A DNA stretch of 64,000 bases from an uncultured Macellibacteroides sp. (GTDB taxonomy: Bacteria; Bacteroidota; Bacteroidia; Bacteroidales; Tannerellaceae). The notes under the pieces are model-generated. The model was not told the origin of the DNA, did not search any database, and was given only the letters and a program-made list of their open reading frames with translations. Positions 35,802 through 44,258 of this stretch are shown here, in pieces. The stretch's first letter is position 1, and the number at the start of each line of letters is the position of its first letter. The DNA lies in NCBI RefSeq assembly GCF_963667135.1, contig NZ_OY762974.1:124001-188000 (forward strand), written 5' to 3'. The position numbers and the translations under genes are program-made.

Positions 35802-36455
35802 ATGAAAGCGTATTATTTATTAGCAGCCATGGCATTATTTGTTGCCACATCTTGTACAAGTAAATCAGGAAATAAAGTAGATGCATCCGAATCGCAGGCA
35901 GCAGCTGTAAGCGTTGGTGCTCAGAAACTGGCAGTCGACACAATTAATTCAAAAATTGCATGGACGGGATACAAACCAGCCGGAAGTCATCACGGCACAC
36001 TGGCTATTAAGCAAGGGGAGCTTTCAATTGAAGGTGACGAATTAAAATCTGGTAGTTTTGTTTTTGACATGAACAAAATTGTGAACGAAGACTTAACCGA
36101 TGCCAAGATGAACGAACAGCTTGTTGGTCATTTAAAAAGTGCCGACTTCTTCGATGTTGCCAAATATCCGGAGGGCAAATTCACTATAACAAAGGTTGAA
36201 AAACTAAATGATGGTGTAAGCACGCATCGTATAAGCGGAAACCTTGAATTAAAGGGTGTATCTAAAAATATATCTTTCGATGCCAATGTAACTAACGAAG
36301 GGAATACCTACAAGGCAACAACGGTTACTTTCAAAATAGACCGTACCCAATGGGGCGTAAACTATGGTTCTAAAAATATATTCAAGGATTTAAAAGACTC
36401 TTTCATAAACGACGACATGGAAATTACAATTACCATTGTTGCAACAGCTGTATAA
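35802..36455 (+). CDS. yceI: YceI-family lipocalin-like lipoprotein
   Basis: 217-aa lipoprotein (MKAYYLLAAMALFVATSC). The YceI domain binds isoprenoid or amphiphilic ligands in a beta-barrel; visible motifs are SKIAWTGYKPAGSHHGTLA, SGSFVFDMNKI, HLKSADFFDVAKYPEGKF, ISGNLELKGVSKNI and DRTQWGVNYGS. The physiological ligand is unknown. The DODA-type dioxygenase gene begins 2 bp after its stop, implying cotranscription. Confidence 0.92.
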   Translation: MKAYYLLAAMALFVATSCTSKSGNKVDASESQAAAVSVGAQKLAVDTINSKIAWTGYKPAGSHHGTLAIKQGELSIEGDELKSGSFVFDMNKIVNEDLTDAKMNEQLVGHLKSADFFDVAKYPEGKFTITKVEKLNDGVSTHRISGNLELKGVSKNISFDANVTNEGNTYKATTVTFKIDRTQWGVNYGSKNIFKDLKDSFINDDMEITITIVATAV

Positions 36456-36457
36456 AA

Positions 36458-37300
36458 ATGAACTTTGATAGTTTACATTCCGCAACCAACACATTAAAAA
36501 GCACAGCGCCTATGCCTGTGCTTTTTGTTGGCCACGGGAGTCCGATGAATGCCATTGAGATAAATGAATTCTCTGATAAATGGAGGGTATTGGGAAAAGA
36601 ATTACCCCGTCCGTCTGCTGTTCTGTGTATTTCTGCCCACTGGGAAACCAGAGGAACACAAGTTACAGCTATGCAGCATCCGGAAACCATTCATGATTTC
36701 GGAGGGTTCCCACAGGCATTGTTTGATGTCAGCTATCCGGCAAACGGAAACCCTGAACTTGCTAAACAAATCCGGCAGGAGATGACAGGTGCAAATATTG
36801 GTCTTAATGTTGACTGGGGTTTAGACCATGGTTGCTGGAGTATTCTTACTCATTTATACCCTGAAGCCACCGTACCTGTATTGCAGTTAAGCCTTGATTA
36901 CACGATTGACGCCCAAAATCATTTCAATCTGGCGAAGCAACTGGCTTTTCTGCGGAGCAAGGGTGTTCTGATTATTGGCAGCGGAAACATGATTCATAAC
37001 CTGAGGCAACTGCGCTTTAGTCCTACTTTAGGATTAAATGAAGTATTCGGATACGACTGGGCACTTGAGATGACAGATTTATTAAAGCAAAAAATTATGG
37101 ATGAAGACTATAATGCACTGATAAATTACGAGAAACTTAGTCTAGCTGCCCGATTGGCTATTCCAACGACAGACCATTATTACCCGTTGCTTTATACGCT
37201 GGCATTACGGACTAAAGATGATAATGTATCTTTCTTTAATGATAAGATACTAGCCGGATCCATCGGTATGACTTCTGTTCTGATTGATTCCCACGCTTAA
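36458..37300 (+). CDS. ygiD: 4,5-DOPA-extradiol-dioxygenase-like protein
   Basis: 280-aa LigB/class III extradiol dioxygenase family. Motifs for the single-metal site: LFVGHGSPMNAIE near residue 25, ISAHWETRGTQV, LDHGCWSILTHLYP, and GSGNMIHNLRQL with later TTDHYYPLLY. E. coli YgiD opens DOPA and related catechols; in Bacteroidales the substrate is unknown, and a catechol is an inference. Coupled to yceI (2-bp gap). An elaborate hairpin lies about 70 bp past its stop. Confidence 0.92.
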   Translation: MNFDSLHSATNTLKSTAPMPVLFVGHGSPMNAIEINEFSDKWRVLGKELPRPSAVLCISAHWETRGTQVTAMQHPETIHDFGGFPQALFDVSYPANGNPELAKQIRQEMTGANIGLNVDWGLDHGCWSILTHLYPEATVPVLQLSLDYTIDAQNHFNLAKQLAFLRSKGVLIIGSGNMIHNLRQLRFSPTLGLNEVFGYDWALEMTDLLKQKIMDEDYNALINYEKLSLAARLAIPTTDHYYPLLYTLALRTKDDNVSFFNDKILAGSIGMTSVLIDSHA

Positions 37301-37368
37301 TAAATAGACTTACGTATCTTAATCCGGAAGTATATTACTTTTAAGGTAAAAGATAATAACCTTTGCAT

Positions 37369-37432
37369 CGTGCGCCCATGGGGGTAAAAAATCACCCCCA
37401 TGGGCGTATTTTTTTACCCCCATGGGCGCACG
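37369..37432. repeat. Three-armed inverted repeat of CGCCCATGGGGGT
   Basis: The 13-mer CGCCCATGGGGGT stands at 37373-37385, and its reverse complement at 37394-37406 and again at 37416-37428. Arm one pairs with the middle copy (8-nt loop, followed by a T-run at 37409-37415, an intrinsic terminator for the dioxygenase gene) or with the outer copy as a perfect 23-bp stem (37369-37391 with 37410-37432). The two foldings are mutually exclusive. A TTTG-ending box (37358-37365) just upstream could make the transcript start at the repeat. Confidence 0.85.
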
Positions 37433-37506
37433 GCATAAAAGGTATTACTTTCCTATTTAGAAGAAACGGGATTGTTCGTTAATAAAGCAGGATTTCCGGT
37501 AAAAGA

Positions 37507-37533
37507 AAAAGCACCCATTTACTGGATGCTTTT
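37507..37533 (-). terminator. Terminator of tRNA-Ala
   Basis: AAAAGCACCC (37507-37516) pairs with GGATGCTTTT (37524-37533), one wobble; lies 3' of the tRNA on the minus strand. Confidence 0.7.
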
Positions 37534-37564
37534 AAATAACAACTTTTTTTGATAATTAACCGGG

Positions 37565-37638
37565 TGGAGAATATCGGACTCGAACCGATCACCTCGACAC
37601 TGCCAGTGTCGCGCTCTAGCCAGATGAGCTAATCCCCC
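37565..37638 (-). tRNA. tRNA-Ala (anticodon GGC)
   Basis: 74 nt. Acceptor GGGGGAT with 3' strand ATTCTCC contains the G3:U70 pair that marks alanine tRNAs; discriminator A. Anticodon stem CGACA/TGTCG encloses CTGGCAG, anticodon GGC. T-arm ATCGGTTCGAGTCCGAT. A -7 box TATATTTG lies on the minus strand at 37656-37663. CCA is not encoded. Confidence 0.95.
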
Positions 37639-37718
37639 TTTTTTAAATTCGAGTGCAAATATAAGCGTTTTCCTGATATAACCACTATCTTTGCATTATA
37701 TTTTTACAATTAATTGAA

Positions 37719-38036
37719 ATGATAATTTACAACACCACCTTTCATATTGAAAAAGAAGCTCATATAGCTTGCGTGGACTACCTGAAAAAGGAATACATAC
37801 CCCAGGCTGTATCAAGCGGATTCTTACTAAATCCTCGTTTAAGGAGGGTGCTGCAGAACGAAGAAAACGAAGGCGAAAGTTATGCCGTTCAGTTTCATGT
37901 TAAGAATGTCGACACCCTGAATTTCTGGCTTAAGCGAGAAGGAATGGCCTTACAACAGACACTTGTAACCAGATTCGGGCCCAAAGTTGCCGGATTCACC
38001 ACTTTACTGGAGGAAGTAAGCTGGGAAGATGAGTAA
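37719..38036 (+). CDS. DUF4286 family protein
   Basis: 105-aa cytoplasmic protein ([20 protein letters not shown], then [20 protein letters not shown]). It matches the small DUF4286 proteins that precede ruvC in Bacteroidota. The function is unknown. A -7 box TATCTTTG is at 37686-37693. Its last 8 bases overlap the ruvC start, so the two are translationally coupled. Confidence 0.88.
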   Translation: MIIYNTTFHIEKEAHIACVDYLKKEYIPQAVSSGFLLNPRLRRVLQNEENEGESYAVQFHVKNVDTLNFWLKREGMALQQTLVTRFGPKVAGFTTLLEEVSWEDE

Positions 38037-38589
38037 AGAGCGCATCATACTTGGAATAGACCCCGGCACCATTGTTATGGGATACGGCGTAATCCGGATA
38101 GAGGGCAAAAAACCTGTACTCGAGGCTATGGGTGTGCTTCAATTAAACAAATACGAGGATCACTATCTCCGTCTGCGTAAAATATTCGAACGTGTACTGG
38201 GACTTATTGAACAGTATCATCCCGATGAACTGGCTATCGAAGCTCCCTTCTTTGGGAAAAACGTTCAAAGTATGCTTAAACTGGGCCGGGCGCAAGGGGT
38301 TGCCATTTCGGCAGCACTTAGCCGCGACATTCCCATATTTGAATATGCTCCGCTGAAAATTAAGATGTCGATCACCGGAAACGGACAAGCATCCAAAGAA
38401 CAGGTGGCAGGCATGCTGCAACGAATGCTCCATATTCCACAGGAAAACATGCTTCCGCAACTGGATGCTACGGATGGAGTGGCAGCAGCTCTTTGCCATT
38501 ACCTGCAGAGCAATAACCCATTAAGTGAAAAGAAATATACAGGATGGAAAGATTTCATATCTAAAAATCCAGGAAAAGTAAAGGAATAG
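38029..38589 (+). CDS. ruvC: Crossover junction endodeoxyribonuclease RuvC
   Basis: 186-aa Holliday-junction resolvase that cuts symmetric strands during recombinational repair with RuvAB. Catalytic acidic residues are visible: Asp near 11 ([14 protein letters not shown]), Glu near 71 (LAIEAPFF), and the C-terminal Asp pair in [32 protein letters not shown] is the conserved family segment. Full length. It overlaps the upstream gene by 8 bp. Confidence 0.97.
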   Translation: MSKERIILGIDPGTIVMGYGVIRIEGKKPVLEAMGVLQLNKYEDHYLRLRKIFERVLGLIEQYHPDELAIEAPFFGKNVQSMLKLGRAQGVAISAALSRDIPIFEYAPLKIKMSITGNGQASKEQVAGMLQRMLHIPQENMLPQLDATDGVAAALCHYLQSNNPLSEKKYTGWKDFISKNPGKVKE

Positions 38590-38610
38590 TACAAAGTCCT
38601 TTCAGAAATA

Positions 38611-38649
38611 AGAGGGAGAAGCGTATCCGATGATACGGCTTCTCCCTCT
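38611..38649. terminator. Bidirectional terminator between ruvC and gdhA
   Basis: AGAGGGAGAAGC (38611-38622) pairs with GCTTCTCCCTCT (38638-38649) with additional GTATC/GATAC pairing inside; it separates convergent genes. Confidence 0.88.
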
Positions 38650-38672
38650 ATACATTATATATATGTGTACTT

Positions 38673-40007
38673 TTATATGATACCTTGCGCCATCATAGCG
38701 CGGGCCACTTTCATAAACCCGGCTATGTTTGCTCCTTTTACATAGTTAACATATCCATTTTCTTTTCCATGCTCCACACACTGACCATGAATATTGCTCA
38801 TAATCGTATGCAACTTGGAATCTACTTCCGAAGCTTCCCAGGATATATGCATGGCATTCTGTGTCATCTCCAGTCCTGAAGTTGCTACTCCTCCTGCATT
38901 AACGGCCTTGCCAGGAGCAAACAGTTGCTTATGTTCAATAAATAAATCTACAGCCTCCGAGGTACAACCCATATTGGAAACTTCGGCCACACAAAGTGTT
39001 TTGTTATTGATAAGCAACATTGCATCGTCGGCATCCAGCTCGTTCTGCGTTGCACAAGGCAGAGCAATGTCTACTTTCTGTTCCCAGGGCTTCTTGCCGG
39101 GGAAGAAAGATGCATTAGGATATTCTTCCACATAAGGTGCAACAATATCATTGCCTGTATTACGAAGTTCCAGCATGTACTCAATCTTTTCGCCAGATAT
39201 ACCATCCGGATCATAAATGTATCCGTCGGGTCCGGATATGGTAACCACCTTACCTCCCATTTCAGTTGCTTTCAAGGTTGCTCCCCAGGCTACGTTTCCG
39301 AATCCCGAAACAGCTATAGTCTTACCTTTTATATCAATATTGTTAGTCTCCAACATCTGACGGACAAAATACAAAGCGCCGAAACCGGTTGCTTCGGGAC
39401 GGAGAATTGAACCCCCGAATTCCATACCTTTACCTGTAAACGTACCCGTGTTTTCGCGGGCAAGTTTTTTATACATGCCATACATGTAACCAACTTCGCG
39501 TCCGCCTACGCCAATATCTCCGGCAGGTACATCGGTATCCGGACCAATATTTCTCCACAATTCAAGAATGAAAGACTGACAGAAACGCATAATTTCGGCA
39601 TCCGACCTTCCACGAGGCGCAAAATCAGATCCACCCTTGGCTCCACCCATAGGTAAGGTAGTCAGCGCGTTTTTAAAAGTCTGCTCGAATCCAAGAAATT
39701 TCAATATGGATAAGTTCACAGAAGGGTGAAAACGAATTCCTCCTTTATACGGGCCAATGGCATTATTGAATTGCACACGGTATCCTAAATTTACCTGAAT
39801 ATCTCCTTTATCGTCTACCCAGGGTACACGGAAGGTAAATATGCGGTCCGGCTCAACCAATCGCTCTATGATTCTGTTCTTCTCAAATTCGGGATGTTGA
39901 TTGTAAACACCTTCAATAGAGAGTAGTACCTCCTTTACGGCTTGTAAATACTCCTTTTCCCCGGGGTGTTTAGCCTCTAATGCAGATAAAATAAGTTCTG
40001 TTTTCAT
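38673..40007 (-). CDS. gdhA: NADP-specific glutamate dehydrogenase
   Basis: 444-aa hexameric-type glutamate dehydrogenase, assimilating ammonia onto 2-oxoglutarate. Signatures: YKGGIRFHPSVN, the catalytic-Lys segment TLPMGGAKGGSDFAPRGRSD, DVPAGDIGVGGREVGYMYG and the nucleotide fold AVSGFGNVAWGA. The length and GKGMEFGGS motif fit the NADP-dependent class. On the minus strand a promoter TTG (40072-40074), 19 bp, TACATTTG (40045-40052) precedes it. It is transcribed away from the PEP-synthase-like gene. Confidence 0.97.
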   Translation of the reverse strand: MKTELILSALEAKHPGEKEYLQAVKEVLLSIEGVYNQHPEFEKNRIIERLVEPDRIFTFRVPWVDDKGDIQVNLGYRVQFNNAIGPYKGGIRFHPSVNLSILKFLGFEQTFKNALTTLPMGGAKGGSDFAPRGRSDAEIMRFCQSFILELWRNIGPDTDVPAGDIGVGGREVGYMYGMYKKLARENTGTFTGKGMEFGGSILRPEATGFGALYFVRQMLETNNIDIKGKTIAVSGFGNVAWGATLKATEMGGKVVTISGPDGYIYDPDGISGEKIEYMLELRNTGNDIVAPYVEEYPNASFFPGKKPWEQKVDIALPCATQNELDADDAMLLINNKTLCVAEVSNMGCTSEAVDLFIEHKQLFAPGKAVNAGGVATSGLEMTQNAMHISWEASEVDSKLHTIMSNIHGQCVEHGKENGYVNYVKGANIAGFMKVARAMMAQGII

Positions 40008-40044
40008 AACATTTCTTTATTAATAAGGAATAACATTCTGATCA

Positions 40045-40092
40045 CAAATGTAGGTAATTATATAGAACAACCAAGTTTTTTGCTTACTTTTG
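40045..40092. promoter_or_regulatory. Back-to-back promoters of gdhA and the PEP-synthase-like gene
   Basis: Minus strand: TTG (40072-40074), 19 bp, TACATTTG (40045-40052) for gdhA. Plus strand: -7 box TACTTTTG (40085-40092) for the gene starting at 40116. The two promoters lie within 48 bp of each other. Confidence 0.7.
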
Positions 40093-40115
40093 GACACTTT
40101 AATTTGTTAAATCTC

Positions 40116-43079
40116 ATGAGTGGAATTCCAGACTTCAAGAACCTTGTGTTCAAAGACACTTCGTTCGCTAATTTAATGAATAAGCGAATATATAATATTT
40201 TGATGATAGCCACCAAGTACGATGCCTTCATGTTGGAAGACGACGGTAGGGTGGACGAACAGATATTTAATGAATACACCTCTTTAAGCCTCCGCTATCC
40301 TCCGCGGTTCACCCAGGTAACCACCGAAGAAGAGGCGCTGGCGGAATTGAAAAAGAAAAACTTTGAATTGATTATCTGTATGCCAAATATGGATAACAAA
40401 GATATCTTTGCCGCCGCGAAGGAAATTAAAATTCATTACCCGGAGATCCCTATCGTTGTTCTTACTCCTTTTTCCAAAGAAGTATCCAAACGTGTGGAGG
40501 GCGAAGACTTATCCGCTATTGATTACGTATTCAGCTGGTTGGGAAACTCGGAATTGCTGTTGGCGATCATTAAGCTCATTGAGGATAAAATGAATGCACG
40601 CGATGATGTGGATTCGGTGGGTGTTCAGATCATTCTGCTTGTTGAAGACTCCATCCGGTTTTATTCATCGGCACTGCCTCACTTATATAAATTTGTACTT
40701 GAACAGAGTCAGGAATTTGCGAAGGAAGCACTCAACGAACACCAGCGCACATTACGTATGCGTGGTCGTCCCAAAATTAAACTGGCCCGTAATTACGAAG
40801 AGGCTGTAAGAATATTTGACCAGTATCGGGATAATATCCTTGGCATAATTTCCGACATGAGTTTCATGCACGAAGGGATCAAAGACCCTTATGCTGGTTA
40901 TAAGTTTGGACAATATGTACGCAAAACCGGACTAATTATTCCGTTTGTTCTCGAATCTTCCGAAACAGCCAATAAAGTATATGCCGAGGAGCTAAATGCC
41001 TCTTTTATAGATAAAAACTCAAAAAGTTATCCACAGGATCTTAGAAAAAAAATCATGCAGCGTTTCGGGTTCGGCGACTTCCTTATTATCAATCCCGAAA
41101 CCAGGAAAGAGATAATGAGAATCAAGGATCTAAAAGATCTGCAAAGAAAAATCTTCGAGATTCCGGACAATTCATTGGTATACCATCTTTCACGCAATCA
41201 TTTCTCACGCTTCTTTTTTTCGCGGGCCATGTTTCCACCTGCCGTGGTTCTGAAAGATGTGGATGTTAGTGATTATAAAAACATGGACGAAGCGCGACAG
41301 CTTATATTCGATCTGATTGTGCAGTACCGGCGCATGAAAAACTCGGGTATCGTTGCCATATTTCAAAAAGAACGGTTCGACGAGTATTCCAACTTTGCAC
41401 GTATCGGCGAAGGTTCTTTGGGTGGCAAAGGACGTGGTCTGGCTTTTATCGGTACAATGGTTAAACGTTACCCGGATTGGAGCAAAGATAATTTTGATGT
41501 AACCATCCCCAAAACGGTTGTAATCTGTACAGATATTTTCGATGAGTTTATGGAAACCAACGAACTGTATCCGGTTGCTTTAAGTGATGCCGACGACAAT
41601 ACAATCCTTAAATATTTCCTTCGGGCGAGCCTTCCTGGTCATCTCATCGAAGACCTGATGGCTTTCTTTGATGTGGTAAAAAGTCCTATTGCCATCCGCT
41701 CATCCAGTCTGCTGGAAGACTCTCACTATCAGCCATTCGCAGGGATCTATTCAACCTATATGGTTCCTAAGCTTGAAGATAAATATGAGATGCTTCGAAC
41801 ATTGAGTGACGCTATCAAAGCTGTTTATGCTTCTGTATTTTATAAGGATAGTAAAGCGTATATGACAGCTACATCCAATCTGATCGATCAGGAAAAGATG
41901 GCTGTAGTTTTACAGGAAGTAGTAGGTACCCGCTATGATTCCCGCTTTTATCCAACATTCTCGGGAGTTGCCCGTTCTCTGAATTTCTATCCTATTGGAA
42001 ACGAAAAGGCCGAAGACGGAATTGCCAACATTGCGCTTGGTTTAGGAAAATATATTGTAGACGGTGGACTAACACTCCGCTTTTCGCCCAGGCATCCGCA
42101 CAATATTTTACAGATGAGCTCCATGGATTTTGCCCTTCGGGAAACACAAACCCGTTTCTACGCACTTGACCTGGAGAATCTGGCCGATCAGTTTTCGATA
42201 GACGATGCTTTTAACCTGGTAAAACTAAGTTTGAAGGAGGCCGATCAGGACGGATCACTAAAATTAATCACGTCAACATACGATCCTTACGATCAGATAA
42301 TCCGGGATGGTTACTACCCTGGCGGGCGCAAGATTCTCTCCTTTGTAAATATCTTGCAACATGATGTATTCCCGCTTGCCGAAACATTGAGCTCGGTACT
42401 GCATACCGGGCAAGAAGAGATGGGCAGACCTATTGAAATTGAATTTGCCGTAAACCTGGATCAGAACGATTCCCGCAAAGCGACATTCTATCTGCTGCAG
42501 GTTCGCCCGATTGTTGACAATAAAGAAGTAATAAATGAAAATCTGAAAGAAATTCAGAATGAAGATACAATTCTTTCCTCCACCAGTGTTTTAGGACATG
42601 GTATCGATAAGGAGGTACATGATATTGTTTATGTAAAAACCGGTTCGTTCAATTCAAGCAACAATCAGCTTATTGCCTATGAAATTGAAAAGATAAACCG
42701 ACAGTTTACAGCCGAAAAGAAAACGTATGTACTGGTTGGACCGGGGCGCTGGGGAAGTAGTGACGCCTGGCTTGGTATTCCGGTTAAGTGGCCTCACATC
42801 TGCAACGCCAAAGTTATAGTAGAATCCGGATTGGAAAATTACCGAATCGACCCGAGTCAGGGGACCCACTTCTTTCAGAATCTCACCTCATTCGGGGTAG
42901 GATACTTCACGATCAACCCCTTTAAACAGGATGGGTGGTTCGATGAAGAATTTCTGAACAATCAGCCGGCTGTGGAAGAAACCAAGTTCCTGCGGCACGT
43001 TCACTTTGAAAGTCCGATTGTAGTAAAAATGGATGGAAAGAATAGTCTGGGTGTAGTTTTAAAACCTGCCGGCAAGTAG
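40116..43079 (+). CDS. Receiver-like / PEP-synthase ATP-grasp multidomain protein
   Basis: 987-aa cytoplasmic protein usually labelled phosphoenolpyruvate synthase, which its layout does not support. I start at ATG 40116, since a TTG at 40080 lies in the -7 promoter region. Residues about 20-150 resemble a receiver without phospho-Asp (LIICMPNMDNKDIFAAAKEI). Residues about 165-340 resemble a second receiver with acidic pair VEDS and Asp about 247 (GIISDMSF). Then comes a PPDK/PEPS nucleotide-binding domain (GEGSLGGKGRGLAFIG, PIAIRSSSLLEDSHYQPFAG, LLQVRPI). The phospho-His swivelling domain and PEP-binding barrel are absent; the last 165 residues are a distinct domain (VLVGPGRWGSSDAWLGIPV). 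The reaction is unknown: possibly phosphotransfer or signalling. Confidence 0.85.
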   Translation: MSGIPDFKNLVFKDTSFANLMNKRIYNILMIATKYDAFMLEDDGRVDEQIFNEYTSLSLRYPPRFTQVTTEEEALAELKKKNFELIICMPNMDNKDIFAAAKEIKIHYPEIPIVVLTPFSKEVSKRVEGEDLSAIDYVFSWLGNSELLLAIIKLIEDKMNARDDVDSVGVQIILLVEDSIRFYSSALPHLYKFVLEQSQEFAKEALNEHQRTLRMRGRPKIKLARNYEEAVRIFDQYRDNILGIISDMSFMHEGIKDPYAGYKFGQYVRKTGLIIPFVLESSETANKVYAEELNASFIDKNSKSYPQDLRKKIMQRFGFGDFLIINPETRKEIMRIKDLKDLQRKIFEIPDNSLVYHLSRNHFSRFFFSRAMFPPAVVLKDVDVSDYKNMDEARQLIFDLIVQYRRMKNSGIVAIFQKERFDEYSNFARIGEGSLGGKGRGLAFIGTMVKRYPDWSKDNFDVTIPKTVVICTDIFDEFMETNELYPVALSDADDNTILKYFLRASLPGHLIEDLMAFFDVVKSPIAIRSSSLLEDSHYQPFAGIYSTYMVPKLEDKYEMLRTLSDAIKAVYASVFYKDSKAYMTATSNLIDQEKMAVVLQEVVGTRYDSRFYPTFSGVARSLNFYPIGNEKAEDGIANIALGLGKYIVDGGLTLRFSPRHPHNILQMSSMDFALRETQTRFYALDLENLADQFSIDDAFNLVKLSLKEADQDGSLKLITSTYDPYDQIIRDGYYPGGRKILSFVNILQHDVFPLAETLSSVLHTGQEEMGRPIEIEFAVNLDQNDSRKATFYLLQVRPIVDNKEVINENLKEIQNEDTILSSTSVLGHGIDKEVHDIVYVKTGSFNSSNNQLIAYEIEKINRQFTAEKKTYVLVGPGRWGSSDAWLGIPVKWPHICNAKVIVESGLENYRIDPSQGTHFFQNLTSFGVGYFTINPFKQDGWFDEEFLNNQPAVEETKFLRHVHFESPIVVKMDGKNSLGVVLKPAGK

Positions 43080-43113
43080 TCCGACAGGGAGACCACTCAT
43101 TATGAATTATTGG

Positions 43114-43160
43114 AAAAGATCAGCCGGCAGCTTTAAAGAAAGACTCCCGGCTGGTCTTTT
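43114..43160. terminator. Terminator between convergent genes
   Basis: AAAGATCAGCCGG (about 43115-43126) pairs with CCGGCTGGTCTTT (about 43148-43159) with one G-T; T-tract follows. Touches the sfsA stop. Confidence 0.75.
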
Positions 43161-43852
43161 TATATTTCAAAAGGAAGCTCCTTGTCTATCGTTATTCCTT
43201 CTGGAGTAATGGTGGTACCCACTACAAACACGTTCACTCCCTGAGCAGCAACCTCACGTAAAGCTGCAGCATATTCAGGGTCTATTTCACGTGCCGGACG
43301 AAAGAAATCGACATCCGAACGCATTACCACATAAAGCATTGCTACCCGATAACCTTGTTTTTTGGCTTCTGCGAGTGTATAAAGATGCTTCAACCCTCTG
43401 GAAGTAACAGAATCAGGGAACGAAGCCTCTCCATTTAGCTTAAGAGTAACACTTTTCACTTCGATAAACCATTTCTCGTCACCCCGCTCCGCGTAAATAT
43501 CAAACCGGCTATCACCGAAAGTGACTTCACGTTTAGTCAGCGAAAAGCCAGATAAAGAAGGTATGGTTCCATTTTGCAAAGCTTCAAAAGCAACCGCATT
43601 GGCGTGCTGGGTATTAATACAAACCCATCCGCCATTTAATTGAATTAGTTCCCATGTAAATGGTGTTTTACGCGATGGATTTGATGAATAAGACAAAAGA
43701 ACCGGCGCATTTTCTTCTATGCACGTAATCATCGATCCCGAATTGGGGCAATGGGCAGTAATCTCTTCTTCGTTACGAAGTCTCACGTCAGCAAGAAATC
43801 GTTTGTACCTTTTTACCAGTGTACCTTCAATCAGATTTTGTGTAAATTGCAT
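43160..43852 (-). CDS. sfsA: SfsA family DNA-binding nuclease-like protein
   Basis: 230-aa SfsA (sugar fermentation stimulation protein). Motifs: GTLVKRYKRFLADVRL at the N-terminus, AHCPNSGSMITC, SRFDIYAERGDEKWFIEVKSVTL with acidic residues of the nuclease-like core, and FPDSVTSRGLKHLYTL. Originally linked to maltose gene expression in E. coli; its real role is uncertain. A -7 box TACTTTTG lies on the minus strand at 43883-43890. Confidence 0.93.
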   Translation of the reverse strand: MQFTQNLIEGTLVKRYKRFLADVRLRNEEEITAHCPNSGSMITCIEENAPVLLSYSSNPSRKTPFTWELIQLNGGWVCINTQHANAVAFEALQNGTIPSLSGFSLTKREVTFGDSRFDIYAERGDEKWFIEVKSVTLKLNGEASFPDSVTSRGLKHLYTLAEAKKQGYRVAMLYVVMRSDVDFFRPAREIDPEYAAALREVAAQGVNVFVVGTTITPEGITIDKELPFEI

Positions 43853-43911
43853 GAATTAATGGTTTAAATGGAGAAATATTAACAAAAGTAACTTCTTTTT
43901 TTAAAATAGTG

Positions 43912-43941
43912 TTGCTTTATTGAAATATTCAACTACTTTTG
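43912..43941 (+). promoter_or_regulatory. Promoter of tRNA-Trp
   Basis: TTG (43912-43914), 19 bp, TACTTTTG (43934-43941), about 10 bp before the tRNA. Confidence 0.75.
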
Positions 43942-43951
43942 CACCCACAAT

Positions 43952-44024
43952 ACGGGTCTAGCTCAGTTGGTAGAGCACTGGTCTCCAAAACCAGGTGTCG
44001 GGAGTTCGAGCCTCTCGACCCGTG
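43952..44024 (+). tRNA. tRNA-Trp (anticodon CCA)
   Basis: 73 nt. Acceptor ACGGGTC pairs with GACCCGT, discriminator G (typical of tRNA-Trp). Anticodon stem CTGGT/ACCAG encloses CTCCAAA, anticodon CCA. CCA end is not encoded. Confidence 0.97.
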
Positions 44025-44026
44025 CT

Positions 44027-44051
44027 AAAAACGATAATATTTATCGTTTTT
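44027..44051 (+). terminator. Terminator of tRNA-Trp
   Basis: AAAAACGATAA (44027-44037), loop TAT, TTATCGTTTTT (44041-44051), then more T. Confidence 0.92.
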
Positions 44052-44258
44052 TTTTATTCATAACCGATTCTGCTTTTTTCCAATCCACATTCTGCTTTCA
44101 CATTCAATTTGCGAGTCCGCAAACATAAAAAAACATAATATAAACATTATTTGAGTTAAATGGTTTTAACAAACACTAATTTCTAATCTATAATTATTAC
44201 TTTTAGTGCCAATTAAAATCTAATAAAATCTAACGAAAATCGAGTACCGTAAAAGACA

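Noticed and set aside
40080-40115. TTG start 12 codons upstream of the PEP-synthase-like gene
   Set aside because: It falls on the -7 box TACTTTTG (40085-40092); ATG 40116 fits better.
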